This document shows positions 8,558 to 16,977 of a DNA stretch of 64,000 nucleotides, one piece after another (the stretch's first letter is position 1; the number at the start of each line of letters is the position of its first letter). A model generated the notes under the pieces. It was not told where the DNA came from and ran no database searches. It saw only the letters and a list, made by a program, of their open reading frames with translations. The stretch spans positions 239,092 through 303,091 of the forward strand of contig NZ_JSAK01000001.1 of assembly GCF_000802965.1 (NCBI RefSeq). The letters are read 5' to 3'. Source of the DNA: Pseudomonas fluorescens. GTDB taxonomy: Bacteria > Pseudomonadota > Gammaproteobacteria > Pseudomonadales > Pseudomonadaceae. The translations under genes were made by a program, and so were the position numbers.

Positions 8558-9692
8558 ACAGATCCTCAGCAATGCCCAACTGGTCACCGCCGATCGTGTG
8601 TTCTACGGCACCGTGGTGCTGCGTGACGGCTTGATCGCGGAGATCGCCGAAGGCCCGAGTCGCTTGCCTCAGGCTCAGGATCTCAACGGTGATTATCTGC
8701 TGCCCGGCCTGGTGGAATTGCACACCGACAACCTGGAAAAGCACATGACCCCGCGCCCCGGCGTGGACTGGCCGTCGCGCTCGGCCGTGCTCAGCCATGA
8801 CGCGCAGATCATCGCGGCTGGCATCACCACGGTGTTCGACGCCGTGTCCATCGGCGACGTCAACCCCAAGGGCAATCGCATGCAGAAATTGCCGGCGATG
8901 CTCGAAGCAATCTCCAGCGCCTCCGACGCCGGGCTGACCCGCGCCGAGCATCGTCTGCACTTGCGCTGCGAACTGTGCCACCCGGACACTCTGAGTGTGT
9001 TCCGCGATCTGGTAGAGCATCCGTTGGTGCAACTGGTGTCGGTGATGGACCATTCGCCGGGTCAGCGCCAATTCGTGTTGGAGTCCAAGTACCGTGAGTA
9101 CTACATGGGCAAATACCACCTGACCACGACCCAGATGGACGAATTCATTACCTTGCAGATGGCTAACTCCCGGGAATACAGCGACCGCTATCGCGCGGCG
9201 ATTGTCGAGCATTGCCTGGCGCGTGGCCTGTCAGTGGCCAGCCATGACGACGCGACCCTGGCCCATGTCGAAGAATCGGCTCGCTACGGCATGACCATCG
9301 CCGAATTCCCGACCACCGTCGAGGCGGCGCGCGGTTGCCGGGAGCAGGGCATGAAGGTGTTGATGGGCGCACCGAACATCGTGCGCGGCGGTTCGCACTC
9401 GGGTAACGTGGCCGCCGCTGATCTGGCGGGAGAAGGGCTGCTGGACATCCTGTCCAGTGACTACTACCCGTCGAGTCTGCTGCAAGCCGCATTTGCGCTG
9501 GCGGCCCAGAATAACCGCATCGGCCTGGCCGCAGCGGTGCGCATGGTCAGCCTCGCCCCGGCCAGGGCTGCCGGGTTGAGTGATCGTGGTGAAATTGCAC
9601 CGGGCTTGCGTGCGGATCTGCTGCAAGCACGGAGCCTGGACGGCCTGCCGGTGGTCCAACAAGTCTGGCGACAAGCGAAGAGGGTGTTTTGA
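8547..9692 (+). CDS. phnM: Ribose 1-phosphonate triphosphate diphosphohydrolase PhnM
   Basis: Amidohydrolase-superfamily enzyme that removes pyrophosphate from ribose 1-phosphonate 5-triphosphate before C-P cleavage. The 381-residue protein has a metal-binding region at DYLLPGLVELHTDNLEKH (about 50-67) and conserved VMDHSPGQRQF near 170 and SHDDA near 234. The ATG at 8547 is preferred because AGAGG precedes it; an earlier TTG at 8523 would lengthen the protein inside phnL. Confidence 0.94.
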   Translation: MPVEQILSNAQLVTADRVFYGTVVLRDGLIAEIAEGPSRLPQAQDLNGDYLLPGLVELHTDNLEKHMTPRPGVDWPSRSAVLSHDAQIIAAGITTVFDAVSIGDVNPKGNRMQKLPAMLEAISSASDAGLTRAEHRLHLRCELCHPDTLSVFRDLVEHPLVQLVSVMDHSPGQRQFVLESKYREYYMGKYHLTTTQMDEFITLQMANSREYSDRYRAAIVEHCLARGLSVASHDDATLAHVEESARYGMTIAEFPTTVEAARGCREQGMKVLMGAPNIVRGGSHSGNVAAADLAGEGLLDILSSDYYPSSLLQAAFALAAQNNRIGLAAAVRMVSLAPARAAGLSDRGEIAPGLRADLLQARSLDGLPVVQQVWRQAKRVF

Positions 9693-10258
9693 TGGCGGGC
9701 AGGTTGATCTATCTCATCGGGCCTTCAGGTTCGGGCAAGGACAGCCTGCTGGATGCCGCACGAACGCGGTTGGCCGAGCGCGGCTGCCGCATCGTGCGGC
9801 GGGTCATCACCCGCTCGGCGGAAGCGGTGGGTGAAGCGGCGCAAGGCGTCAGCCCGGAGCGGTTTGCCGGGATGGAAGCTCAGGGCGCGTTTGCCCTGAG
9901 CTGGCACGCCAATGGTCTGGCCTATGGCATCCCGCTGGAAATCGATGATTGGCTGGCGGCGGGTCAGGACGTGTTGGTCAATGGTTCGCGCGGGCATCTG
10001 AAGCAAACACGTGAGCGCTATCCGCATGTGCTGGTGTTGTTGCTGACGGTGGATCAAGCCGTGTTGCGCGAGCGACTGTTGGCGCGCGGGCGTGAGTCCG
10101 TCGCGGAGATTGATCAGCGATTGGCGCGCAATGCGCGATTCAGTGAAAATCTGCTGGCTGACAATTCGGATGTGCATTTGCTCGACAACTCCGGACCGAT
10201 CGAACGCACGGTCGAACGGCTATTGGCCTGCATTGAAGAGCCAGCCGCATGCGCCTGA
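9692..10258 (+). CDS. phnN: Ribose 1,5-bisphosphate phosphokinase PhnN
   Basis: Kinase that converts ribose 1,5-bisphosphate to PRPP, returning the sugar of the C-P lyase pathway to nucleotide metabolism. The 188-residue protein has a P-loop GPSGSGKDS near 9-17 and resembles guanylate kinase in fold. The ATG at 9692 shares a base with the phnM stop. It overlaps phnP by 10 bp. There is no phnO acetyltransferase gene between phnN and phnP, unlike E. coli. Confidence 0.94.
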   Translation: MAGRLIYLIGPSGSGKDSLLDAARTRLAERGCRIVRRVITRSAEAVGEAAQGVSPERFAGMEAQGAFALSWHANGLAYGIPLEIDDWLAAGQDVLVNGSRGHLKQTRERYPHVLVLLLTVDQAVLRERLLARGRESVAEIDQRLARNARFSENLLADNSDVHLLDNSGPIERTVERLLACIEEPAACA

Positions 10259-10998
10259 CACTGCTGGGCACCGGTGATGCGAGACAGGTGCCGGTCTACG
10301 GTTGCGAATGCCCGGCCTGTGTTCGGGCGCACACCGATGACCGCTGGCGCCGACAACCGTGCTGCGCGCTGATCGAATGCGCTGATCAGCGCTGGCTGAT
10401 CGACAGTGGTCTGGCAAACCTTACCGAACGCTTTCCCCCGCGCAGCTTCAACGGCATTTTCCAGACCCACTATCACGCCGATCATGCCCAAGGGTTGCTG
10501 CATCTGCGCTGGGGCCAGGGCCTGGTGATTCCGGTTCATGGGCCCGTGGACCCGGAAGGGTTGGCTGACCTCTACAAACATCCCGGCATTCTCGATTTCA
10601 GCCAACCGTTCGAGGCCTTCGAAACCCAAACCTTCGGAACCTTGAGCGTGACCGCGCTGCCTCTTCTGCACTCCAAACCGACCCTCGGTTATTTGCTGGA
10701 AGGCGAGGGGCGGCATATCGCTTACCTGACGGACACCGTCGGCCTGCCACCGGCCACCACGGAGTTTCTGCAACGCCAGCCGCTGGATGTGCTGGTGCTC
10801 GACTGCTCCATGCCCCCGCAGCCACAGGCGCCGCGCAACCATAATGATCTGAACCTGGCGTTGCAGTGCATTGGCGAGTTGCAACCGGCTTCGGCGGTGT
10901 TGACGCATGTCGGGCATACGCTGGATGCGTGGTTGATGGAGCATCGAGGTGAGCTGCCGGGTAATGTCAGTGTGGGGTTTGATGGGTGTGTGGTTTGA
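10249..10998 (+). CDS. phnP: 5-phospho-ribosyl 1,2-cyclic phosphate phosphodiesterase PhnP
   Basis: Metallo-beta-lactamase-fold phosphodiesterase that opens the cyclic ribose phosphate released by PhnJ, giving ribose 1,5-bisphosphate for PhnN. The 249-residue protein shows the metal motif THYHADH (about 75-81), a Cys-rich zinc site CECPAC near 17-22 and LLHSKPT near 140. It is the last gene of the operon and is followed by a large REP pair. Confidence 0.94.
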   Translation: MRLTLLGTGDARQVPVYGCECPACVRAHTDDRWRRQPCCALIECADQRWLIDSGLANLTERFPPRSFNGIFQTHYHADHAQGLLHLRWGQGLVIPVHGPVDPEGLADLYKHPGILDFSQPFEAFETQTFGTLSVTALPLLHSKPTLGYLLEGEGRHIAYLTDTVGLPPATTEFLQRQPLDVLVLDCSMPPQPQAPRNHNDLNLALQCIGELQPASAVLTHVGHTLDAWLMEHRGELPGNVSVGFDGCVV

Positions 10999-11003
10999 CG
11001 CCG

Positions 11004-11078
11004 AAAAGATCGCAGCCTTCGGCAGCTCCTACAAGTCACGCGACTCCCTGTAGGAGCTGCCGAAGGCTGCGATCTTTT
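11004..11078. repeat. BIME (GCTGCCGAAGGCTGCGATC class), phn operon end
   Basis: Two inverted copies at 11004-11033 and 11048-11078 could form a long cruciform or RNA hairpin. They lie between convergent phnP and the LysR gene and may act as a bidirectional transcript boundary. No other terminator is apparent here. Confidence 0.88.
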
Positions 11079-11096
11079 GATCTTGTTTGAGGGCCT

Positions 11097-11984
11097 TCAG
11101 ACCTCTTTCGTCAGCAATCCCTGCACATACTCCACGAACGCCCGAGCCTTGGCACTGGCCATTCTACCGGTTGGAAACACGGCCCACAGGTCTTGATTCG
11201 GCAGCGTCCAATCCCGCATGGCTTCCCTGACAGTACCGTTGGCGAGTTCTGAAGCAAACATCCACTCCGACGCCAAGGCTAGCCCCTGATCGGTGAGCAC
11301 CGCAGCACGCAGACCCTCGGCCGCACTGACGCGGATGCGACCGTTGATGATCACGGGCTGTTCTTCATCGGCCTTCTTGAACGGCCCATTGGCGCTGCCG
11401 CCCAGGCTGTAGATGATTGCCTGATGTTCGCTCAGATCGGCGGGGCAGGTGGGCTCGCCGTGTTTGGCAAAGTAAGCGGGTGTACCGAGTACTACGCGCC
11501 GGCATTCGGCAATCTTGCGCGCGGTGAGGCCTGAGTCACTCAGGGCGCCCAAGCGCAGGGCAAGGTCGACGCCTTCTTCGACGAGATTGATGTTGCGATC
11601 ATCGAGCATCAGGTCGATGTTCAGTTCCGGGTTCTGATCGAGAAACGGCCCCAGCTGCGGCACGATGTGCAGCCGGCCGAAGGTCACGGCGGCGCAAATG
11701 CGCAGGTTGCCACTCAGTCCACTGGCGGCGCCGCGAGCGGCGTTGTCAGCTTCGTCGGATTCTTCGATGGCGCGTTTGGCTCGTTCAAAAAATGCCAGGC
11801 CTGCTTCGGTGGGCGTGAGGCCACGGGTCGAGCGCAACAACAGCCGAACCGCAAGCCGCGCCTCAAGCTGCGCGATGGCTTTCGAAACGGCGGGCTGGCC
11901 GATATTCAGGCGTCGTGCGGCAGCAGAAAATGAACCGGTTTCCACCACGTAGACGAAAGTTTCCATTGCGGCGAGACGGTCCAT
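11097..11984 (-). CDS. LysR-family transcriptional regulator
   Basis: The 295-residue protein has an N-terminal winged helix (about 1-60; METFVYVVETGSFSAAARRLNIGQPAVSKAIAQLE) and a LysR substrate-binding domain from about 90 to 290. It resembles the large CrgA/DmlR-like group. AGGA precedes the ATG. No divergent target gene adjoins it: upstream lies hicAB on the other strand, then an MFS exporter on the same strand. The exporter promoter has a LysR-type dyad, so it is a candidate target. The inducer is unknown. Confidence 0.9.
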   Translation of the reverse strand: MDRLAAMETFVYVVETGSFSAAARRLNIGQPAVSKAIAQLEARLAVRLLLRSTRGLTPTEAGLAFFERAKRAIEESDEADNAARGAASGLSGNLRICAAVTFGRLHIVPQLGPFLDQNPELNIDLMLDDRNINLVEEGVDLALRLGALSDSGLTARKIAECRRVVLGTPAYFAKHGEPTCPADLSEHQAIIYSLGGSANGPFKKADEEQPVIINGRIRVSAAEGLRAAVLTDQGLALASEWMFASELANGTVREAMRDWTLPNQDLWAVFPTGRMASAKARAFVEYVQGLLTKEV

Positions 11985-12024
11985 CGTAGGTCCTTTTTCA
12001 ATTCTGAAAGTTGGCGCTGGGCCA

Positions 12025-12050
12025 TTGTAGGAGCAGGCTCGTTCCTACAA
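12025..12050. repeat. Single degenerate REP hairpin
   Basis: TGTAGGAGCAGGCTCGTTCCTACA reads as an imperfect palindrome related to the GAGCGAGCCTGCTCGC class but shortened. It lies upstream of the LysR gene and of hicAB. Confidence 0.7.
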
Positions 12051-12156
12051 AGGATTAGCGCTGTCCGCGTGGCCGTTGAGTGTAATCCGGGTCGATCCCG
12101 GCGTAACGAATCACACTCTGTAAAACAACCGGACGTCGTGATCGGTATTTCTGTGC

Positions 12157-12185
12157 TTGAGTAAAGATAACTCTAGAGTTATTTT
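12157..12185 (+). promoter_or_regulatory. hicAB promoter with palindromic operator
   Basis: A perfect 16-bp palindrome, ATAACTCTAGAGTTAT, lies at 12167-12182. TTGAGT (12157-12162) and TATTTT (12180-12185) form a sigma-70-like pair with 17-bp spacing, so the dyad fills the promoter spacer. HicB antitoxins with DNA-binding C-termini repress their own operons, which makes this the likely HicB operator. Confidence 0.65.
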
Positions 12186-12212
12186 TGTTTGACCGTAGCA
12201 AGGAGGCTGTTG

Positions 12213-12425
12213 GTGCAGAGCAGGCTATTGATCAAGGAGCTGGAAGAGGCTGGTTGGGTGCTGGATCGAATCACGGGCAGTCATCACATCTTCACTCACC
12301 GATACAACCCACACACGATTCCCGTCCCCCATCCGAAAAAGGATTTACCGATCGGGACGGTCAAGAGCATCAGGAGGCGCGCCGGGCTATTTTGCCCGCC
12401 CGCCAGTTACGCAGGAGATCCATAA
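12213..12425 (+). CDS. hicA: HicA family toxin (mRNA interferase)
   Basis: Type II toxin, a small double-stranded-RNA-binding-like mRNA interferase. The 70-residue protein has the family pattern: LIKELEEAGWVLDRITGSHHIF with the catalytic GSHH histidine near residue 23-25, then VPHPKKDLPIGTVKSIRRRAGL. I chose the GTG at 12213 because AGGAGG (12201-12206) lies 6 bp upstream. Its stop overlaps the hicB ATG by one base. The active-site histidine is intact, so the toxin is probably functional. Confidence 0.9.
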   Translation: MQSRLLIKELEEAGWVLDRITGSHHIFTHRYNPHTIPVPHPKKDLPIGTVKSIRRRAGLFCPPASYAGDP

Positions 12426-12829
12426 TGCAATATCCCATCTGTATCGAGTGGGGCGACGAGAACACCGCCATCGGTATTCAGATCCCCGATATTCCCGGTG
12501 CGGCAACCGCCGGGGATACGTTTGAAGATGCCTATAACGCCGCCGTGGAAATTGCCCACCTATTGCTGCAGGAAATCGCGGCCGAAGGCCGGGATATTCC
12601 GATGCCAACGTCGACGGCTGAACATCTCGGCAATCCCGACTACATCGGGATGGGCTGGGGCATGCTGGAAATCGACATCTCGCCCTATATGGGCAAGACC
12701 GAGAAGGTCAATGTGACGTTGCCTGGGTACGTGATCCAGCGTATCGACCGTTACGTTCGCGAGCACAACGTCAAAAGTCGTTCGTCTTTTTTGGCGGATG
12801 CGGCGATGGAGAAGCTGGTTCGACACTGA
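12425..12829 (+). CDS. hicB: HicB family antitoxin
   Basis: Antitoxin partner of HicA. The 134-residue protein has an N-terminal HicB fold (about 1-75, with PDIPGAATAGDTFEDAYNAA) and a C-terminal ribbon-helix-helix segment (about 95-130, VNVTLPGYVIQRIDRYV) that should bind DNA. The ATG overlaps the hicA stop and GGAG lies about 8 bp upstream. The gene order toxin-antitoxin and the palindrome at the promoter fit autoregulation. Confidence 0.92.
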   Translation: MQYPICIEWGDENTAIGIQIPDIPGAATAGDTFEDAYNAAVEIAHLLLQEIAAEGRDIPMPTSTAEHLGNPDYIGMGWGMLEIDISPYMGKTEKVNVTLPGYVIQRIDRYVREHNVKSRSSFLADAAMEKLVRH

Positions 12830-12848
12830 GTCGCGTCAGCTTAATCGC

Positions 12849-12900
12849 CTTCGCTCCCACAGGTTCGTATCAGACCTGTGGGAGCGAGCCTGCTCGCGAT
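12849..12900. repeat. BIME (GAGCGAGCCTGCTCGC class)
   Basis: A half copy (CGCTCCCACAGG) and a full copy ending in GAGCCTGCTCGCGAT face each other between hicB and the convergent MFS gene. No separate terminator is evident. Confidence 0.75.
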
Positions 12901-12912
12901 GCTTTTGGCTTC

Positions 12913-14118
12913 TTATGCCGTCGCCAACGATGGTTTCTCTGAAACACTCAAAAACCGCAACAGCGCCAACAGTGGAAACGCACTGCCGACGATCACGATC
13001 CACAACCAGCCACCGTGTTCATACACTGCACTGGCCACCGACGAGCCGAACGCACCGCCGATAAAGATGCTGGTCATGTACAGCGCATTCAGGCGGCTGC
13101 GGCTTTTGGCGTCGAGGGCGTAGACCGCGCGTTGGCCGAGAACCATGTTCATCTGCACGCAGAAATCGAGCACCACGCCTGTCACCGCGAGGCCGATGAC
13201 GCTGTAGGCCGGATGAATGAAGGCCGGCAGGAAGCTCAGGCTGGCGAACAGCAGGGCCAGCAACGAGGCGATGCGCGTGTGCCCGGCATCGGCCAGTCGT
13301 CCGGCGATCGGCGCAGCGATGGCACCGATGGCCCCGACCAGCGCGAAAATGGCGATCTGCGATTGCGACAAGCCGTGATTGCGCGCCAGTTCCAACGGCA
13401 CCGCGGTCCAGAACAGGCTGAAGGTGGCGAACATGCAACCCTGATAAAACGCACGCTGGCGCAGGACCGGTTGTTTGCGCAACAGGGTCCAAAGCGAACC
13501 CAGCAGTTGGCCATAGGAAGCACTGTGATCAGGCTGGCGCTTGGGAATCGTCAGGGCCAGCACGATGCTGATGGCCGCCATCAACACGGCCGCAATCACA
13601 AACATCGCGCGCCAGCCGAAGTGGTCGGCGACGACACTGGACACGGGTCGCGCCAGCAGAATCCCCAGCAACAATCCGCCCATGATCCCGCCGACCACTC
13701 GGCCGCGAGATTCTTCCGGCGCCAGGTGTGCGGCCAGCGGAATCAGGATCTGTACCGACACCGAACTGAATCCGACCAATAGGGAAATCAGCAAAAACAC
13801 ATTCGGCTGATCGGTAAACGCCGCGCCCAACAAGCTGGCAATCGCCACCAGCGTGGTGATGATCATCAGTCGCCGGTTCTCCAGCAAATCCCCCAGCGGC
13901 ACCAGGAAAAACAGGCCCAGCGCGTAACCGATCTGGGTCAGAGAAACGATCAGGCTGGCCATGGTATTGGTCAGGCCGATGTCCGGCGCGATCAGGCCGA
14001 TGATCGGTTGGGCGTAGTAGATGTTGGCCACGATGGCGCCGCAGCAGAAGGCGAACAGCAGCACCATGCCTCGGGTCATTGTCGCGGTGCCGTGAGGCAC
14101 CTGAGTCGCTGGGTTCAT
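12913..14118 (-). CDS. MFS family transporter (drug/sugar efflux type)
   Basis: A 401-residue inner-membrane protein with about 12 hydrophobic helices and the major facilitator pattern, including motif-A-like GDLLENRR after helix 2 (about 75-82). The first transmembrane segment begins near residue 17 and NIYYAQP follows it. It resembles the YdhP/YnfM-type efflux group. The substrate cannot be read from sequence. A perfect dyad 84 bp upstream suggests LysR-type control. Confidence 0.85.
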   Translation of the reverse strand: MNPATQVPHGTATMTRGMVLLFAFCCGAIVANIYYAQPIIGLIAPDIGLTNTMASLIVSLTQIGYALGLFFLVPLGDLLENRRLMIITTLVAIASLLGAAFTDQPNVFLLISLLVGFSSVSVQILIPLAAHLAPEESRGRVVGGIMGGLLLGILLARPVSSVVADHFGWRAMFVIAAVLMAAISIVLALTIPKRQPDHSASYGQLLGSLWTLLRKQPVLRQRAFYQGCMFATFSLFWTAVPLELARNHGLSQSQIAIFALVGAIGAIAAPIAGRLADAGHTRIASLLALLFASLSFLPAFIHPAYSVIGLAVTGVVLDFCVQMNMVLGQRAVYALDAKSRSRLNALYMTSIFIGGAFGSSVASAVYEHGGWLWIVIVGSAFPLLALLRFLSVSEKPSLATA

Positions 14119-14201
14119 AACGTGTCTCGCTGAACAGATGGGAATGCGCGCAGGCTAAAGGGCTGACTGAAACGGCGGAAGTGGGATTGGAGTGATAGCA
14201 G

Positions 14202-14220
14202 TCATTCCATTGCGGAATGA
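14202..14220. promoter_or_regulatory. Perfect dyad, LysR-type box candidate
   Basis: TCATTCC (14202-14208) and GGAATGA (14214-14220) are perfect inverted repeats around ATTGC and contain a T-N11-A pattern. The site is 84 bp upstream of the MFS start and 134 bp upstream of the divergent gene at 14354. Confidence 0.5.
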
Positions 14221-14353
14221 GTGACGAACGAGCGTGCCGTCGGCCGATGGCCGTTGCGTCAGAACTTCAGGGAGCGATGATACATTCACTTACATCTTGT
14301 TCGATAGCGTGCTTATGTTCGCACTTCACGTTTCCTGACAGGAAGGCTACTCC

Positions 14354-14983
14354 ATGAATACGATGGTTCGTCACCTGATTCGCGGCGTTTCGGTTGCTAC
14401 GCTGGTCAGCCTGTTTACGGCAGGCATGGCCCTGGCACAGGACGCACCGGGCATGCGCATCGGTGTGCGCGGCGAGATTACCGGCGTCAGCCCTGACGTG
14501 CTGAAAGTGCACGCCACCAGCGGCGAAAACGTGGTCATCAACCTGACCAAGGACACCAAAGTCCGCGCCGTCACCCTGGCCAACATCGAAGACATCAAGC
14601 CCGGCAGCTACATTGGTTCCGCCGCCATTCCTCAAGAGGATGGCACCCTCAAGGCGCTGGAAGTCCACGTCTTCCCGCCGGAGCTGGCCGGCAGTGGCGA
14701 CGGTCATCGGCCTTTCGACCTGGTCAAGGGCAGCAGCATGACCAACGGCAGCGTCGGGGATCTGGTGGTGAGCAATGGCCGGGTGCTGACCGTCAACTAC
14801 AAGGGCGGCCAACAGAAAATCCTGGTGCCGGAAGACGTGCCGATCGTCAACCTGATACCGGGTGACCGCAGCTTGCTCAAGGTGGGCGTGAAAATCGTCA
14901 CGTTCGCGACCCAAAGCGCGGACGGTACGCTCACCGCACAGTCCATTTCCGCAGGCAAGGATGGTGTCACACCCCCGATGTAA
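14354..14983 (+). CDS. Exported protein of unknown function (DUF5666-like)
   Basis: A 209-residue protein with a signal peptide (about 1-29, ending MALAQD). The mature part is beta-rich: GVRGEITGVSPDVLKVHATSGENVVINLTKDTKV is typical of small OB-like DUF5666 domains, often misnamed metal ABC transporter permease. It has no membrane helices after the signal and should be periplasmic. It is divergent from the MFS gene and stands alone. Function is unknown. Confidence 0.7.
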   Translation: MNTMVRHLIRGVSVATLVSLFTAGMALAQDAPGMRIGVRGEITGVSPDVLKVHATSGENVVINLTKDTKVRAVTLANIEDIKPGSYIGSAAIPQEDGTLKALEVHVFPPELAGSGDGHRPFDLVKGSSMTNGSVGDLVVSNGRVLTVNYKGGQQKILVPEDVPIVNLIPGDRSLLKVGVKIVTFATQSADGTLTAQSISAGKDGVTPPM

Positions 14984-14993
14984 CCCCGTCCCC

Positions 14994-15098
14994 CTGTAGG
15001 AGCTGTCGAGTGCAACGAGGCTGCGATCTTTTGACTTTAAAAGATCAAGATCAAAAGATCGTCCGAACGTGGCCCGAGCCTGCGGCAGCTCCTACAGG
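14994..15098. repeat. Diverged BIME
   Basis: CTGTAGGAGCTG at 14994 and its inverted partner ending at 15098 flank two inverted AAAAGATC/GATCTTTT cores. The left stem is diverged from the usual CTGCCGCAGGCTGCG. It lies downstream of the gene at 14354-14983. Confidence 0.75.
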
Positions 15099-15212
15099 AC
15101 ACAGTCAAAACCACCATGACCGACCATCCGAAGAACCGCCCGTAATCCCCTGAACGCTAGACTCTACAGGGGGAATCACTTCAACGCGTCCTTGTTAAGC
15201 GGGAGTTCCACG

Positions 15213-15656
15213 ATGAAAATCGTATCTTCGCTGGCGTTGGTGGTAGCGGTTGGGTGCATCTCCGGGTGTTCGACAGTGCCTGACAATCAGGTCACCAACA
15301 TTCCCTTGAACGCTACTTCCATTAATGCCGGGAATATCGCCCGGCCCATCATGATGCCCGACGGGCATTCAACGGTGTTCTGGTTCGCGGTCAGTGGCGA
15401 GTCCATGGGCAGCGCATTGCCAGGCCGTTTGATGGCCTACATCTATCCGGGTAGTTGCGCGAGCCTGGGTTCGAAACCGGCCTATGACATGAACGAAGGA
15501 CCGAATGCGCGGTTTTATTCGCAGGCATCGATGCAATATTTCTGGAAAAGCGCACCGGTAGCCGTGGAAACACTTCGGGCGGGCGGTTATGCGTTAGTGG
15601 TGCGGGAAAGTCCGGCGGATGGCCATCAGGCTATCTTTTGCGGGAATTTGAGCTGA
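15213..15656 (+). CDS. Small lipoprotein of unknown function
   Basis: A 147-residue protein with a type II signal peptide: MKIVSSLALVVAVGCISGC, lipobox ISGC at 16-19, so the mature protein would begin at Cys19 and be membrane-anchored. The rest is soluble, with a Gly/Ser-rich middle and no recognised domain. GGGAG precedes the ATG at 15213; a TTG at 15192 lacks such support. It stands alone between REP elements. Confidence 0.75.
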   Translation: MKIVSSLALVVAVGCISGCSTVPDNQVTNIPLNATSINAGNIARPIMMPDGHSTVFWFAVSGESMGSALPGRLMAYIYPGSCASLGSKPAYDMNEGPNARFYSQASMQYFWKSAPVAVETLRAGGYALVVRESPADGHQAIFCGNLS

Positions 15657-15671
15657 TCGCGAGCGCTAAAC

Positions 15672-15763
15672 CTGTAGGAGCCGGCTTGCTGGCGATCTCG
15701 TACGTACAGTCGACACAGTTGTCGCCTGACGAATCGCAATCGCCAGCAAGCCGGCTCCTACAG
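15672..15763. repeat. BIME (GAGCCGGCTTGCTGGCGAT class)
   Basis: Inverted copies at each end enclose about 40 bp between the convergent lipoprotein and sulfate-binding genes. This class, with CCGGCTTGCTGG in the stem, recurs at 28730 and 57545. Confidence 0.88.
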
Positions 15764-15790
15764 AAGGTTACGTTTTTCTCAGCCTTTTAT

Positions 15791-16786
15791 TTACTGCGCA
15801 TAAATCTGATCGAAAATCCCGCCATCATTGAAGTGGGTCTTCTGCACGGTGCGCCAGTCGCCGAAGGTCTTCTCTACCGACAGGAAGTCGACTTTCGGGA
15901 AGCGGTCGGTGTACTTGGCCAGCACGGCCGGGTCACGCGGACGCAGGTAGTTGGCGGCGGCGATTTCCTGGCCTTCCGGCGACCACAGATACTTCAGATA
16001 TTCCTCGGCGGCGGCGCGGGTGCCTTTCTTGTCGACGGTTTTGTCGACCACCGACACCGGCGGCTCAGCTTCGGCGGAGACGCTTGGGTAGATCACTTCG
16101 AACTGATCACGGCCGAACTCGCGGGCGATCATTTCAGCTTCGTTCTCGAAGGTCACCAGCACGTCGCCGATCTGGTTGGTCATGAAGGTCGTCGTAGCGG
16201 CGCGACCACCGGTATCCAGCACTGGCGCTTGCTTGAACAGCTTGCCGACGAAGTCCTTAGCCTTGTTTTCGTCGCCGCCGTTTTTCAGCACGTAGCCCCA
16301 GGCCGACAGGTAGGTGTAGCGACCGTTTCCCGAAGTTTTCGGGTTCGGCACGATGACTTGCACGCCATCCTTGAGCAGATCCGGCCAGTCTTTCAGCGCT
16401 TTCGGGTTGCCTTTGCGGACGATGAACACAGTGGCCGAAGTGAAGGGCGCGCTGTTGTTTGGCAAGCGGGTGACCCAGTTGTCCGGGACCAGTTTGCCGT
16501 TGTCCGCCAGGGCGTTGATGTCGGTGGCCATGTTCATGGTGATCACGTCAGCCGGCAGGCCGTCGATGACCGAGCGCGCCTGTTTGCTCGAACCGCCGAA
16601 GGACATCTGCAGGGTGATGTTTTCGTTGTGCTCGGCCTGCCAGTGCTTCTGGAACGCAGTGTTGTAGTCCTTGTAGAAATCGCGCATCACGTCGTAGGAA
16701 ACGTTGAGCAGGGTCGGTGCGGCCTGAGCCATGCTGGTCAGGGCCAGGCCAGCGGCCAGAAGTGAAGCGCCAAAGATTTTTTTCAC
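15791..16786 (-). CDS. sbp: Sulfate-binding periplasmic protein (Sbp/CysP family)
   Basis: Periplasmic binding protein for a sulfate/thiosulfate ABC importer. The 331-residue protein has a signal peptide (about 1-23, ending AQA) and the family segments LLNVSYDVMRDFYKDYN, SFGGSSKQARSVIDGLPADV and NPKTSGNGRYTYL. I place the start at GTG 16786 with AAGGAATT upstream; longer frames run back into a REP. No permease or ATPase genes adjoin it, so it must work with a transporter encoded elsewhere. Confidence 0.92.
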   Translation of the reverse strand: MKKIFGASLLAAGLALTSMAQAAPTLLNVSYDVMRDFYKDYNTAFQKHWQAEHNENITLQMSFGGSSKQARSVIDGLPADVITMNMATDINALADNGKLVPDNWVTRLPNNSAPFTSATVFIVRKGNPKALKDWPDLLKDGVQVIVPNPKTSGNGRYTYLSAWGYVLKNGGDENKAKDFVGKLFKQAPVLDTGGRAATTTFMTNQIGDVLVTFENEAEMIAREFGRDQFEVIYPSVSAEAEPPVSVVDKTVDKKGTRAAAEEYLKYLWSPEGQEIAAANYLRPRDPAVLAKYTDRFPKVDFLSVEKTFGDWRTVQKTHFNDGGIFDQIYAQ

Positions 16787-16806
16787 TGCGAATTCCTTGT
16801 TCTGTT

Positions 16807-16892
16807 GTGTGGGAGCTGCCGCAGGCTGCGTTCTTTTGATCTTGCTCCTGAAAATCAAGATCAAAAGATCGCAGCCTGCGGCAGCTCCTACG
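16807..16892. repeat. BIME (GAGCTGCCGCAGGCTGCG class)
   Basis: Two inverted copies with AAAAGATC/GATCTTTT inner arms lie immediately upstream of the sbp ribosome binding site, closer to a start codon than most copies in this window. The sbp leader, or its promoter, must therefore pass through or start inside the repeat. Confidence 0.88.
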
Positions 16893-16977
16893 GGTTTTGT
16901 GTGTTGAAAGCGATACCATTTTGCCAGCGACTATAGCCGGGCTCGCATAGTCCTTTAAAGATTAAAAAGCACTTTGC

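Noticed and set aside
12185..12829. A fused frame reading through hicA into hicB
   Set aside because: The hicA and hicB starts each have a ribosome site and separate family domains; the fused frame only covers hicA sequence in a wrong frame before entering hicB.
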